In this document: in pieces, positions 33,808-43,106 of the stretch
Position numbering within the stretch: position 1 is the stretch's first letter
Layout of the letters: each line of letters opens with the position of its first letter
NCBI GenBank assembly: GCA_028821605.1
Contig: JAPPFM010000050.1
Span: 130,911-194,910 of the forward strand
Length of the DNA: 64,000 nucleotides
Reading direction: 5' to 3'
Origin: Candidatus Poribacteria bacterium
GTDB taxonomy: Bacteria > Poribacteria > WGA-4E > WGA-3G
Notes under the pieces: model-generated
What the model was told of the DNA's origin: nothing
Database searches by the model: none
What the model saw: only the letters and a program-made list of their open reading frames with translations
Translations under genes and position numbers: made by a program

Positions 33808-34491
33808 TTACTCGTCATCTGTCTTGAGTTGTCCCCAAATTGTCGCCAATTTCGATGTCGCATCAACGGCTTGTGGGATGCCGAACGGACTGTCTGGATC
33901 GAAATTCTCCGGTGGCTCAATAATGCTGAACCAGACCCGATTAATCCAAATCGGTCCCTTTCCGTGAGAGGAGAATCGGAAGTCCGAACCATTTGCGCGG
34001 TTCTCAAAGCGACCGTCTTTAATTTCCCATATATGGACGAGCCATTTATCCGTTCCACCCAGTTTTATGGCAAGAAATGCGCCATCACCTGCGCCACGGA
34101 ACGCGCCGCCAACGGGACCGACACCGTTACTATCGTATTGGCAGTTGATCTGCGGTGCTTCGTTGGAATCGAAATACTCCATGACGATCCACGCCTTATG
34201 ATCCCCACCAAACAAAAACGAATCATCAATTTTGAAGTACATGTGATTGTGTCCGGGACCGTTATAGGGCCAAGGGTTCTCTAAACAGTCAATACCACCT
34301 TGGACATCGGGTTCCGTCACACCATCTGCCTGCTCGCTTTGGGTTAATAAAACCCCATCGCTTTTCTTCCCAAGGTCTACCCAAATGAAGTTTTCACCCT
34401 CTTCGGGTTCCTCGGCTGCGAATGTGCCTACTGCGATCAGTATGCACTGAATCAATATCAGTGTTGTTGCCCATTGGATACGTTGTAACAT
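33808..34491 (-). CDS. Secreted protein with C-terminal KLATIWG motif
   Basis: 227 residues with a signal peptide (TTLILIQCILIAVGTFAAEEP). The body has many Trp, Gly and Asp (GHNHMYFKIDDSFLFGG, IWEIKDGRF, HGKGPIWINRVWF), suggesting a carbohydrate-binding beta-sandwich. The last residues read DATSKLATIWGQLKTDDE. A closely similar ending occurs on the secreted protein at 61017 (KLATTWGNLKQF), so it may be a sorting or attachment tag. No catalytic motif is visible. Function unknown. Confidence 0.7.
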   Translation of the reverse strand: MLQRIQWATTLILIQCILIAVGTFAAEEPEEGENFIWVDLGKKSDGVLLTQSEQADGVTEPDVQGGIDCLENPWPYNGPGHNHMYFKIDDSFLFGGDHKAWIVMEYFDSNEAPQINCQYDSNGVGPVGGAFRGAGDGAFLAIKLGGTDKWLVHIWEIKDGRFENRANGSDFRFSSHGKGPIWINRVWFSIIEPPENFDPDSPFGIPQAVDATSKLATIWGQLKTDDE

Positions 34492-34667
34492 TATTACCTC
34501 CTTAAATTTTGCGTTAAAGTTACCCCGTTTATCACCTTAACAATCAAAAAAGTTTATGGTTTGAGGGTGTGGTTATTTTCCACTCCACTATTTAAGAGGA
34601 TGAGATGTCCATAGTAAGCCAATAGTTTTGTTTTGAATCTTCCGCGCGAAAATGAACGATATAAATG

Positions 34668-36485
34668 CTATTTTAAAATAAGCATCCGTCTTGTTTGCTG
34701 GAAAGATGGCGTTACCAATTGGTAAAAATAAACACCACTTGCGACGGGTTCACCCAAGGTATTACGTCCGTCCCAATAGGCAGCACGTTCTCGATTCTGA
34801 TAGAAGCCTGCCGACTGATAGCCGAGCGAAAGCGTTCGGATAAGTTCGCCTGTTGTATCGTAAATGAATAACGACACCGGACCGGCTTCTGAGAGACGAT
34901 AAGGGATCCACGTTTCAGGGTTAAAGGGGTTCGGATAGTTCTGCAACAAGAAACTCTGCTTCGGTGTGCCGATGTTAGTAAGCCTGACCGATAGCACCGC
35001 GTTTGCGAGATTGGTGGCATTCACTGTAAAATTAAACTTTTCTGAGACGATGTTGCCCTGGGTATCGGTGACAACCAACTCCAGCCTATCACCAACTTCA
35101 ACAACACTACGATAGTTGAGATCAGCAGTGGCAGTGGCAAAATAATTGCTACGCACCTGAGTTTTCATGACAGCCTTTGTCCGGTGGTTTCGGACTGTGA
35201 CAAGATAATCGTCAAACTGCTGGATACCTTCTAAATATCCGCTAACAACAAACGCCCACGTCTGATAGGGTATTTTTGCGAGCGGTGCTGCGGGCACCTG
35301 CGTCTGATTCGTCCATCCTGTTCCGGTGAAGACAATATCGCGTGCGGTTGGTAGATTGACGATGTACCCTTTTGCCCCTTCAATTGAAAAACCGTCGTCG
35401 GGTGCGTTTGGTGTCCATGCCACATACTGCTGGTTTGCGGCATCAAGCGTAATGACGGTTGTTGCCCCTGTCTTGAGTGCGAGTGAGCGTGCTGTCATGT
35501 GGATAGTCGGTTTCAAGGGCACAGACAGCATGTTCAAACCTGTAGAAAGGTGCATAGAGAAAATATTGCCGAAACCTTCTCCAGTTGGTTGTGTTTTAGG
35601 TCTACCGACGAAACCGTGTCTACGTCCATCTGGTAGGTCATAATACCCGATAATACTTCCATCCTGATTAACATTTCGGACGACGGTGCTAACACTGCCT
35701 GGGAACCGCACTTCATAGAGAACGCCATCTGGCAGGAGGATATAGGACCGCAGAATATCATTTACAGCTTTGGCTCTGAAGCCGATAAGACCGAGATCGG
35801 TGATGGTGTTCACAAATAGGAATTCAAGATTCGGCATCTCTGGAAGATCAATAGTGGTGAAATTGCCGTCGGGGTGACGTATGAACCCGTGAAACATTCC
35901 ATCGGCATCCACGTAGCTGCCGACGACAGCCCCTGCGGCGTTGACAAAATCCCCATAAGTGTTGACTGCGCCAGGGAATGTAATTATCAGCTCCCCTGAG
36001 AAGGCGTGGCTGACTCCCGCTGCATCGACGATATTACCGCTCAGTGCCCCCGTTTCGTCACTAAGACCATAGATGTTGGTTTCGGCTGCACCGGGAAAAT
36101 CGTATTGCTGCAGTTCGCCACCTTCTAAGATAACGCCGTGGTAAATGTCATCGGGACCTTTATAATGTCCGGCTGCTTTTCCAGCGTTGTCGAGTGCATA
36201 GAAATAGGTATTCAGGGACCCTGGAAAGTCGTAGGTTTTAAAAACACCGTCTATCAACGTGAAGCCGATAGTTTTCTCGCCATCAGGGCTCCGGGTGTTC
36301 CCTGCGTAGTCTCCAAAGTCGTTGCTTGCAGCCACCTCAAGAAAATCAACACCGGGAACTTCGATGGTCTCAAAGATATAATCTGCAATCGGTGTATCGG
36401 TACTAACTTGTGCAACGGTGTCCGCTATGAAGCAGATGGTTAGACATATAGACAAAATAAGTGCTATTTTTATGTAGTGATTCAT
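34668..36485 (-). CDS. Secreted HAF-repeat protein with C-terminal FlgD/T9SS-like domain
   Basis: 605 residues. Start: MNHYIKIALILSICLTICFIADTVAQ, a signal peptide; the frame runs 33 codons further up but has no ribosome site there. One unit of about 270 residues with HAF-type repeats (YALDNAGKAAGHYKG, AVVGSYVDADGMFHGF, SIIGYYDLPDGRRHGF) is followed by a beta-rich linker and a C-terminal module LLQNYPNPFNPETWIPYRL...YWDGRNTLGEPVASGVYFYQL...RRMLILK. Such ends resemble FlgD-type Ig and type IX secretion domains and would carry the protein outside. It is a one-unit paralog of the larger neighbour at 36988. Confidence 0.8.
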   Translation of the reverse strand: MNHYIKIALILSICLTICFIADTVAQVSTDTPIADYIFETIEVPGVDFLEVAASNDFGDYAGNTRSPDGEKTIGFTLIDGVFKTYDFPGSLNTYFYALDNAGKAAGHYKGPDDIYHGVILEGGELQQYDFPGAAETNIYGLSDETGALSGNIVDAAGVSHAFSGELIITFPGAVNTYGDFVNAAGAVVGSYVDADGMFHGFIRHPDGNFTTIDLPEMPNLEFLFVNTITDLGLIGFRAKAVNDILRSYILLPDGVLYEVRFPGSVSTVVRNVNQDGSIIGYYDLPDGRRHGFVGRPKTQPTGEGFGNIFSMHLSTGLNMLSVPLKPTIHMTARSLALKTGATTVITLDAANQQYVAWTPNAPDDGFSIEGAKGYIVNLPTARDIVFTGTGWTNQTQVPAAPLAKIPYQTWAFVVSGYLEGIQQFDDYLVTVRNHRTKAVMKTQVRSNYFATATADLNYRSVVEVGDRLELVVTDTQGNIVSEKFNFTVNATNLANAVLSVRLTNIGTPKQSFLLQNYPNPFNPETWIPYRLSEAGPVSLFIYDTTGELIRTLSLGYQSAGFYQNRERAAYWDGRNTLGEPVASGVYFYQLVTPSFQQTRRMLILK

Positions 36486-36523
36486 CATTATCCTTTTTTT
36501 AACGTGCGTTCGGAAACCGTCAC

Positions 36524-36681
36524 AGAACTTACGCAGCTCCGTTGCTGGCGAGGTGTTTTTGCTTGGAGTGTTTTGCTTGGGCATTTCTGCGTATTGCTTG
36601 GGTGTTTCTGCGGATTTCCTCTAGAAACCTCGCCAGCGGCGTGTGGAATGTCCGTAGCTATCAGAAAATTGCGTAAGTCCT
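36524..36681. repeat. Small inverted-repeat element, family 1, with nested tract (copy c)
   Basis: Ends AGAACTTACGCA and TGCGTAAGTCCT. Here the GGCGAGGT...GAAACCTCGCC palindrome is opened at its centre by about 70 bases with repeated GCTTGGGCATTTCTGCGTAT and GCTTGGGTGTTTCTGCGGAT. The same tract lies within GGTGAGG...CCTCGCC at 20884-20972. Confidence 0.8.
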
Positions 36682-36874
36682 ACGTCAGTAGACGGTCTTT
36701 GTTTAAATGAGCTATCCAAACCGATACTAAAAAGAATTAATTCTCTGGGAATATTATAGCATTTTTCTGTGATATTGACTACTTTTTATTTCTAAAGAAT
36801 AAGCGGATTGTTGCTTACAGCATGGGAAGGGTTCGACAGATTGGAATTTGTACGTCCGCAGACCCAAAAAGGTA

Positions 36875-36895
36875 GGCGCGGTTTGAAACCGCGCC
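36875..36895. repeat. Perfect palindrome
   Basis: GGCGCGGTTTGAAACCGCGCC: 10-base arms around one base. It resembles the GGCGAGGTTT palindromes in layout but has a different stem, and lacks the AGGACTTACGCA ends. It lies 92 bases past the stop of the gene at 36988. Confidence 0.65.
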
Positions 36896-36987
36896 AGATC
36901 TTAAACAAAACCTTTTTTCGCTCAAGGAATGTCACAGTTGCACGGATAGTACAACCGTAACACCTGTGAGTTCCATACGGATGGACC

Positions 36988-39900
36988 CTACTTTACAATG
37001 ACGAGTCGCCGTGTTTGCTGGAAGGAAGGTGTTGTCAACTGGTAAAAATAGATACCACTCGCAACGCGTTCGCCGAGGGCATTACGACCATCCCAATACG
37101 CAGCACGTCCTTGACTATTGTAAAATCCTGCGGCTTGGAAACCGAGCGAAAGCGTGCGAACCAACTGACCGGTTGTATCGTAAATGGAGACCGATACAGA
37201 AGTGTCTTCTGAGAGTTGATAGGGAATCCAGGTCTCCGGATTAAACGGGTTCGGGTAGTTCTGCAACAACTGATTCTGCGTCGGTTGACCGATGCCGTCA
37301 AGATTGACAGACAAAACAGCGTTTGCCAAGTCCTCAGGGGTCACTTTAAAAGCGAGGGTCTGTAATTCAGCGTTTCCACCTGGACCGATAACGCGCAACT
37401 CAACCACATCTCCAACTCGAATGACGCTCCGCCGCGTCAAGTCGGCAGTTGCAGCAGCGAAGTAATCGCCTTGCACGGAGGTGGTTACCATGCTGTTTGT
37501 TCTCAGATTACGCACGATGATTTGGTAACCGTCAAACGTAGATTTACCTTCCAAGCGTCCACTGACAACGAATGCCCACGCTTCTGTGGATATGGCGGAA
37601 GGTGCAGCAGCCCCTTCCGCTTGATCTGTCCAGGGTGCCCCGACGAAAGCAAAGTTACGTGTCTCTGGGACATTGACGACATAGCCTTGCCCACCTTCAA
37701 TTGTAAATCCGTCATTGGGTGCGCTTGGTGTCCATGCGACGAAACGTTGGCTTGGTGCGTCAAGCATGATGATAGTTGTTGCACCTGTTATCGCGGCAAG
37801 ACTCTTAGCAGTCATGGGTGTTGGAGGTGCCAACGGCACAGAAATCATGTTCAACCCTTTAGACAGCGTAACGGTGGAAAAGTTGCCAAAATGAGTGCTC
37901 TCCGTCTCATCAACAGGTCGAGCAATGAACCCGTGCCTGCGTCCGTCCGCTGAGTCGTAGTGTCCGACGATAGAACCGTCCTGATTGATATTCCAACCCT
38001 CCGTGCTCACGCTGCCCGGAAACCGCAATTCCCACATATTGAGGAGGGTGCCGACGTAGGTGCGTGGAATATCACTTACCGCTTTGGATCGGGCAACAAC
38101 AGTCCCTGCGTCACTGAAACCGTGGAGAAAAAAATACTCATTTGGTGCTTTTGGAGGAGTGGCAGATAAAAACCGACCATCCAAGCCATACGCATATGCA
38201 TGATATGTGCCTTCAGCATCTATGTAGCTACCCACAATATTGCCTACCCTGTTCACAAAATCGGCATAAGTTGCCGTTGCCCCGGGGTACTCAACGATTT
38301 TGTCTCCTGAGAATCCACGGCGCACGCCAGAGGCATCTATAAAATTACCTGTCAGTGCGCCTGTGGCATCACTAATACCGTATATCTCCGTTTCAACAGA
38401 ATCTGGGAAGTTGTATTCCCGCAACTCACCATTTTCTAAGACGACACCGTGGAACAGCCCCTCGCTATCCTCGTAGTGTCCGGCGGCGTTCCCATTATTA
38501 CCCAGTGCAAAGAAATACGTATTCTGTGAGCTGGGGAAATCATACGTCGTAAAAACACCATCAATCAGCGTGAAGCCGACTATTTTTTTACCATCAGGAC
38601 TCCGCGTGTTCCCAGCATAATCCCCAAAATCGTTACTCGCCGTCAACTCTAAAAACTCTACACCTGGAACATCAATACTCTCAAATGTATAATCGGTGCT
38701 GGCGGGTCTGAGAGTCTGTTTATTGTTGACTGGTGCAGCAGGTCTGGCAATGAACCCGTGTCTGCGTCCATCTGCTGAGTCGTAGTGTCCGACGATAGAA
38801 CCGTCCTGATTGATATTCCAACCTTCCGTGCTCACGCTGCCCGGAAACTGCAATTCCCGCATATTGAGGCCGTAGCCGACGTAGGTGCGTGGGACATCAC
38901 CCACCGTTTTGGATCGGGCAACGACCCTCACTGCATCATTGAGACCGTGGAGAAAAAAATACTCATTTGGTGCTTCTGGAGGGGTGATAGAGGCAAATCT
39001 ACCATCCAAGCCATACGTATACGCATAATATGTGCCTTCAGCATCTACGTAGCTGCCCACAATATTGCCTACACCGTTCGCAAAATCGGCATAAGTTTCT
39101 AATGCCCCAGGGAACTCAAGGATTGTGTCCCCTGAGAAACCCCGGCGAACACCAGAAGTATCTACAAAACTACCCGTCAGTGCTCCCGTCGAATCACTAT
39201 ACCCGTATATCTCCGTTTCGACGGCATCTGGAAAGTCGTATTGCCGCAACTCACCATTTTCTAAGATAACACCGTGAAAAAGACCATCGCTATCCTCGTA
39301 GTGTCCGGCAGCGACCCCATTATTACCCAGCGCATAGAAATAGGTGCCTTGCGAGTCGGGAAAATCGTAGGTCGTAAAAACGCCATCTATGAGCGTAAAG
39401 GCGACATCTTTTTCACCATCAGGCCCCCGCATGTTGCCGGCGTAATCCTGAAAGTCGCTACTCGCCGTCACTGCTAAAAAATCTACTCCCGGGACATCAA
39501 TACTCTCAAAAGTATAGCTGAGGTCAGGAGGTGGTCGCACGGCACTCGCCTGCGCGGGTCTTGCGATAAATCCGTGTCTACGTCCATCTGCTGTGTCGTA
39601 GTGTCCAACGACAGAGCCGTCCTGATTGACATTCCAGCCTTCCGTGCTAACGGCACCCGGAACCTTAAATTCTTGTAGAGCGACGGGGTTGCCGACAAAG
39701 GTGCGCGGGACACCATCCACCGCTTTCGCTCTGCCAACGGCAACCAGTGCATCGTTGATACCGTGCAGAAAAAAGTATTCCATATTTGGTATTTCTGGAA
39801 TACCCAGAGTTGCAAAACTACCTCCAGGTCCACGCAGGTATGCATGATATGCACCTTCAGTATCTACGTAACTACCCACGATATTGCCCAGTCCGCTCAC

Positions 39901-40440
39901 AAAATCGGCGTAAGTTTCCGATGCCCCAGGGAACTCAACGATTGTCTCTCCTGAGAATCCACGACGAACACCAGACGCATCTGTAAAATTTCCCGTCAGT
40001 GCACCGGTTGAATCACTATATCCGTAGATCTCCGTTTCGACAGAATTCGGAAAATCGTATTGACGCAACTCCCCATTTTCTAAGATGACACCATGGAAAA
40101 GCCCCTCGCTATTTTCGTAATGGCCCGCAGCTATTCCATTATTACCCAGTGCATAGAAATAAGTGTTCTGTGAGTCGGGGAAATCGTATGTCGTATAAAC
40201 GCCGTCAATGAGTGTAAAAGCGACGAATTTTTCACCATCGGCACTCGGCGTATAACCTGCGTAATCCTCAAAATCGCTACTCGCTGCCAACCCCAAAAAA
40301 TCTACACCGGGAACGTCGATCGTCTCGAATGTATAGTTGTCGCTGACTTGTGCGGCGGTGTTCCTTAGGAAAAAGAAATTGAGGCAGACGAACAATGTAA
40401 ATGTGTAAAACAAAAAATTGGTTTTAATATGAGTATGCAT
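36988..40440 (-). CDS. Large secreted HAF-repeat protein, three tandem units
   Basis: 1150 residues with an N-terminal signal (TNFLFYTFTLFVCLNFFFL). Three near-identical units of about 273 residues begin with YTFE(T/S)IDVPGV near residues 36, 307 and 581. Each has YDFPDSQNTYFYALGNNG, EDSxGLFHGVILENGELR, TGALTGNFxDASGVRRGFSG and VVGHYDTADGRRHGFIARP, a HAF-type repeat that probably forms a propeller or solenoid. The C-terminal module is LLQNYPNPFNPETWIPYQL...RRLVIVK, as at 34668. The unit repeats are also visible in the DNA (about 820 bases), so copy number may vary by recombination. Adhesion or glycan binding is possible; function unknown. Confidence 0.8.
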   Translation of the reverse strand: MHTHIKTNFLFYTFTLFVCLNFFFLRNTAAQVSDNYTFETIDVPGVDFLGLAASSDFEDYAGYTPSADGEKFVAFTLIDGVYTTYDFPDSQNTYFYALGNNGIAAGHYENSEGLFHGVILENGELRQYDFPNSVETEIYGYSDSTGALTGNFTDASGVRRGFSGETIVEFPGASETYADFVSGLGNIVGSYVDTEGAYHAYLRGPGGSFATLGIPEIPNMEYFFLHGINDALVAVGRAKAVDGVPRTFVGNPVALQEFKVPGAVSTEGWNVNQDGSVVGHYDTADGRRHGFIARPAQASAVRPPPDLSYTFESIDVPGVDFLAVTASSDFQDYAGNMRGPDGEKDVAFTLIDGVFTTYDFPDSQGTYFYALGNNGVAAGHYEDSDGLFHGVILENGELRQYDFPDAVETEIYGYSDSTGALTGSFVDTSGVRRGFSGDTILEFPGALETYADFANGVGNIVGSYVDAEGTYYAYTYGLDGRFASITPPEAPNEYFFLHGLNDAVRVVARSKTVGDVPRTYVGYGLNMRELQFPGSVSTEGWNINQDGSIVGHYDSADGRRHGFIARPAAPVNNKQTLRPASTDYTFESIDVPGVEFLELTASNDFGDYAGNTRSPDGKKIVGFTLIDGVFTTYDFPSSQNTYFFALGNNGNAAGHYEDSEGLFHGVVLENGELREYNFPDSVETEIYGISDATGALTGNFIDASGVRRGFSGDKIVEYPGATATYADFVNRVGNIVGSYIDAEGTYHAYAYGLDGRFLSATPPKAPNEYFFLHGFSDAGTVVARSKAVSDIPRTYVGTLLNMWELRFPGSVSTEGWNINQDGSIVGHYDSADGRRHGFIARPVDETESTHFGNFSTVTLSKGLNMISVPLAPPTPMTAKSLAAITGATTIIMLDAPSQRFVAWTPSAPNDGFTIEGGQGYVVNVPETRNFAFVGAPWTDQAEGAAAPSAISTEAWAFVVSGRLEGKSTFDGYQIIVRNLRTNSMVTTSVQGDYFAAATADLTRRSVIRVGDVVELRVIGPGGNAELQTLAFKVTPEDLANAVLSVNLDGIGQPTQNQLLQNYPNPFNPETWIPYQLSEDTSVSVSIYDTTGQLVRTLSLGFQAAGFYNSQGRAAYWDGRNALGERVASGIYFYQLTTPSFQQTRRLVIVK

Positions 40441-40741
40441 AACGAAAACCTTTCTTAAAGTATTTTATTCAAAAATAAAAAATAGTATGTCAGATACCCC
40501 GTTCTGCGGGCCAATACGTGTCGTTGGCGTATCGCAAGTTTGCATTCAGCAATACGCTAAAAGCGCGAAATAGATATCCTTCAGTAATCCCGAATCATGG
40601 ATCTAACCATTTTTATCCACTTCCTCAGACACCATGTTACAGATTTCAGGAGTCTATGTCAAACATTATTGCGTAAGTCCTAATTTTATCAAACTTCATT
40701 CAACTATCTTAACATTTCCTTCTTCTCCGGCGGCGCGAAAG
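40441..40741. other. 301-base gap with a solo family-1 end
   Basis: TGCGTAAGTCCT stands alone at 40670-40681. A weak hairpin (GGCGTATCGC...GCAATACGCT) lies near 40533-40560. No gene seen. Confidence 0.55.
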
Positions 40742-41743
40742 TTATTCATCCCAAGGCAATGGCACACCTAACCGTTCGCTGACGGCGCGTGCGGATTCCT
40801 GTTCCGCCTCCCCATAACGGATACCTTCACGGCGATGCTGTTCTGTGCGTTCTACTTCAATTGCCCCGGGTAGCAGTGCCTTGTCTGTTCCCGGCATCGG
40901 TTCATAAGTTTCGCGGACATCATGCACCATCCGATCAACCTCTGCGTGGAAGACATCAAGTGGCACAACGGATTCAATGTCTATGGCAAGCACCATACCG
41001 CCCTGTGGAGGTTTCCATTTTGCGGTGTCTTCTGGTGGTGCTTCGGTGAAACCTGTGAGTCCGCCACCGAGCAGATGTGCCACAGCAGTATAGCCGATAC
41101 TCTTGAAGAAAGCAGCAGGGACCATCGAAAGCAGGGCATCAAATTCGGGACCGCGTTGGTAATCCGCCATGATACAGGTAGCGGCATCCAGCACGACCGG
41201 CGGCTCTTCAGCAGAAGGGATGGCGAAACAGATAGGCGGATTGCCGTAGTAGCCGAGTTGCGGTTTAGGGTCTTGGTTTCCAGCGTTCCCGTGGTTCCGG
41301 GATCCCTGTACCGAAAAACCGATGCATCCAGCTTCGTTACACATACGTGCGTAATGCCCTGCGGATCCGTAGTGCCCAATGTAGCGGACGAGTCCCATTC
41401 CAATGCCCACTTCCTTCGCTTTAGCGATGGCGTGTTCGGTCGCGCGAACCATCGGGAGATAGCCGAGTGTGCCGTTTCCGTCAAGCACAACAGCAGTCGG
41501 TGTTTCATGGATGACGCGGATATTCGGACGCGGATTGAGACCTCCGCTTTCAAAGCCTCTACAATACCTGTTAACGGTTTGAGTACCGTGACTGCGGACC
41601 CCTCGTAAGTCGGAATTGACAAGTAAGCGGCTGATGAGTGCGGCGTGTTCGTATGTGAGACCTGCTTTCTCAAAGCAAGCGGTAGAGAAGTTGAGGAGCC
41701 GTTCCTCATTGACTAAGACGAAAGTTTCTGGTGGCCTGTTCAT
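40742..41743 (-). CDS. Ldh2/malate-dehydrogenase-family oxidoreductase (copy 1)
   Basis: 333 residues of the NAD(P)-dependent Ldh2/ureidoglycolate/sulfolactate dehydrogenase family, unrelated to ordinary lactate dehydrogenases. Family signs are SRLLVNSDLRGVRSHG near residue 42, VRYIGHYGSAGHYA (the His-containing substrate loop) and YGNPPICFAIPS. The protein is almost identical to the gene just upstream (41777), with only scattered substitutions. A tandem duplication with 33 bases between the copies. The product acts on a small 2-hydroxyacid; which one is not decided. Confidence 0.87.
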   Translation of the reverse strand: MNRPPETFVLVNEERLLNFSTACFEKAGLTYEHAALISRLLVNSDLRGVRSHGTQTVNRYCRGFESGGLNPRPNIRVIHETPTAVVLDGNGTLGYLPMVRATEHAIAKAKEVGIGMGLVRYIGHYGSAGHYARMCNEAGCIGFSVQGSRNHGNAGNQDPKPQLGYYGNPPICFAIPSAEEPPVVLDAATCIMADYQRGPEFDALLSMVPAAFFKSIGYTAVAHLLGGGLTGFTEAPPEDTAKWKPPQGGMVLAIDIESVVPLDVFHAEVDRMVHDVRETYEPMPGTDKALLPGAIEVERTEQHRREGIRYGEAEQESARAVSERLGVPLPWDE

Positions 41744-41776
41744 TTTTTAGTTCCATTTCCTATAAGCGTGTGAAAG

Positions 41777-42781
41777 TTACTCGTCCCAAGGCAATGGCAC
41801 GCCCAACCTCTCACTGACCCCGCGTGCAGATTCCTGTTCCATTTCCCCGTAACGGATGCCTTCACGGCGATGTTGTTCTGTGCGTTCCGTTTCGATCGCT
41901 CCGGGTAGTAATGCTCTGTCTGTTCCCGGCATCGGTTCATAAGTTTCACGGACATCATGTACCATGCGATCGACTTCAGCGTTGAAAATAGCAGTTGGCA
42001 CAACGGATTCGATGTCTATGGCAAGCACCATACCCCCCATACCTCCACCACTCCATTTTGCGGTGTCTTCGGATGGTGGTTCGGTGAAGCCTGTTAAGGC
42101 ACCGCCGAGTAGACTTGCCACGGCAGTGTAGCCGATACTCTTAAAGAAAGCCGCTGGGATGACTGAAAGTAAGGTGTCGAAATCAGGACCGCGCTGGTAG
42201 TCTGCCATAATACAGGTTGCTGCGTCGAGGACAACTGGCGGCTCCTCACCAGAGGGGATAGCAAAGCAGATGGGCGGGTTGCCGTAGTAGCCGAGCTGCG
42301 GTTTGGAGTCTTGGTTTCCAGCGTTGCCCTGGTTCTGATACCCCTGTACTGAAAAACCGATGCAACCGGCTTCGTTACATAAGCGTGCGTAGTGTCCTGC
42401 CGATCCGTAGTGCCCAATATAACGAACCAGTCCCATCCCGATGCCTACTTCTTTGGCTTTGGCGATGGCGTGTTCGGTGGCGCGCACCATCGGAAGATAA
42501 CCGAGTGTGCCGTTGCCATCAAGCACGACAGCAGTCGGTGTCTCATGAATGATTCGGATATCTGGATTGGGGTTGAAACTTCCGTTTTCAAAGCCGCCAC
42601 AATATCCGTTAACGGTTCGAGTGCCGTGACTCCGAACCCCTCTTAGGTCAGAATTAACAAGTAGGCGGCTGATGAGTGCGGCGTGCTCGTGTGTGATGCC
42701 GGCTTTCTCGAAGCAGGCAGTGCTGAAATTAAGAAGCCGTTCTTCGTCTACGTGGACGAAATCTTCTGGCGGTCGATTCAT
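41777..42781 (-). CDS. Ldh2/malate-dehydrogenase-family oxidoreductase (copy 2)
   Basis: 334 residues, start MNRPPEDFVHVDEERLL with GAAGGAGAAAAC before the ATG; the longer frame upstream lacks support. It shares almost all residues with copy 1, differing near the C-terminal third (TAKWSGGGMGGM against TAKWKPPQGGM). Both keep the same catalytic blocks. The promoter at 42888-42916 should drive both genes. Duplicated enzyme genes may reflect dosage or divergence in substrate. Confidence 0.87.
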   Translation of the reverse strand: MNRPPEDFVHVDEERLLNFSTACFEKAGITHEHAALISRLLVNSDLRGVRSHGTRTVNGYCGGFENGSFNPNPDIRIIHETPTAVVLDGNGTLGYLPMVRATEHAIAKAKEVGIGMGLVRYIGHYGSAGHYARLCNEAGCIGFSVQGYQNQGNAGNQDSKPQLGYYGNPPICFAIPSGEEPPVVLDAATCIMADYQRGPDFDTLLSVIPAAFFKSIGYTAVASLLGGALTGFTEPPSEDTAKWSGGGMGGMVLAIDIESVVPTAIFNAEVDRMVHDVRETYEPMPGTDRALLPGAIETERTEQHRREGIRYGEMEQESARGVSERLGVPLPWDE

Positions 42782-43106
42782 GTTTTCTCCTTCCTTGATT
42801 GGGGAATCCTGTATCGAAATCTGGCAAGTTTCCGTTTCACGCGGACTTTGTTCAACAAGATTGCATTTATACGGGAGCCTGTAAATAAATATAGCACAAA
42901 AGTTGTGGTCTGTCACGTTTTTTCTAAAAAAAGGGAATAGATTTCGTATTTGTGGAAATGCTGATGTGTTCTGTCCGTTTGTTGCGGCTGTCCGATAACC
43001 TCTTCCCAAAAAATGCAATGGGGTGTTGGTGGATTACCGGTGAGGTCGGGAGCAGGAGGAAATTAAAAGGCGAGGTTAGAAAACCTCGCCAGCAGAGTAG
43101 AAAAAA
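42782..43106. other. 325-base gap with a promoter and palindrome
   Basis: Holds the promoter at 42888-42916 and GGCGAGGTTAGAAAACCTCGCC at 43069-43090, the same palindrome family as at 30797. Nothing coding. Confidence 0.6.
42888..42916 (-). promoter_or_regulatory. Promoter of the Ldh2-type pair
   Basis: On the minus strand GTGACA (42916-42911), 17 bases, TATATT (42893-42888). It lies about 107 bases before the ATG of copy 2. Confidence 0.6.

Larger units (their letters stand above)
36486..36987. other. 502-base gap between two HAF-repeat genes
   Basis: Contains the family-1 element with a nested tract (36524-36681) and a palindrome (36875-36895). Nothing coding is visible. Confidence 0.6.

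Noticed and set aside
36875-36895. Palindrome as a terminator
   Set aside because: Strong stem but no T-run directly after it on either strand; listed as repeat only.
34668-40440. A complete type IX secretion system
   Set aside because: Only the substrate-like C-terminal modules are here; no Por/Spr secretion genes lie in the window.
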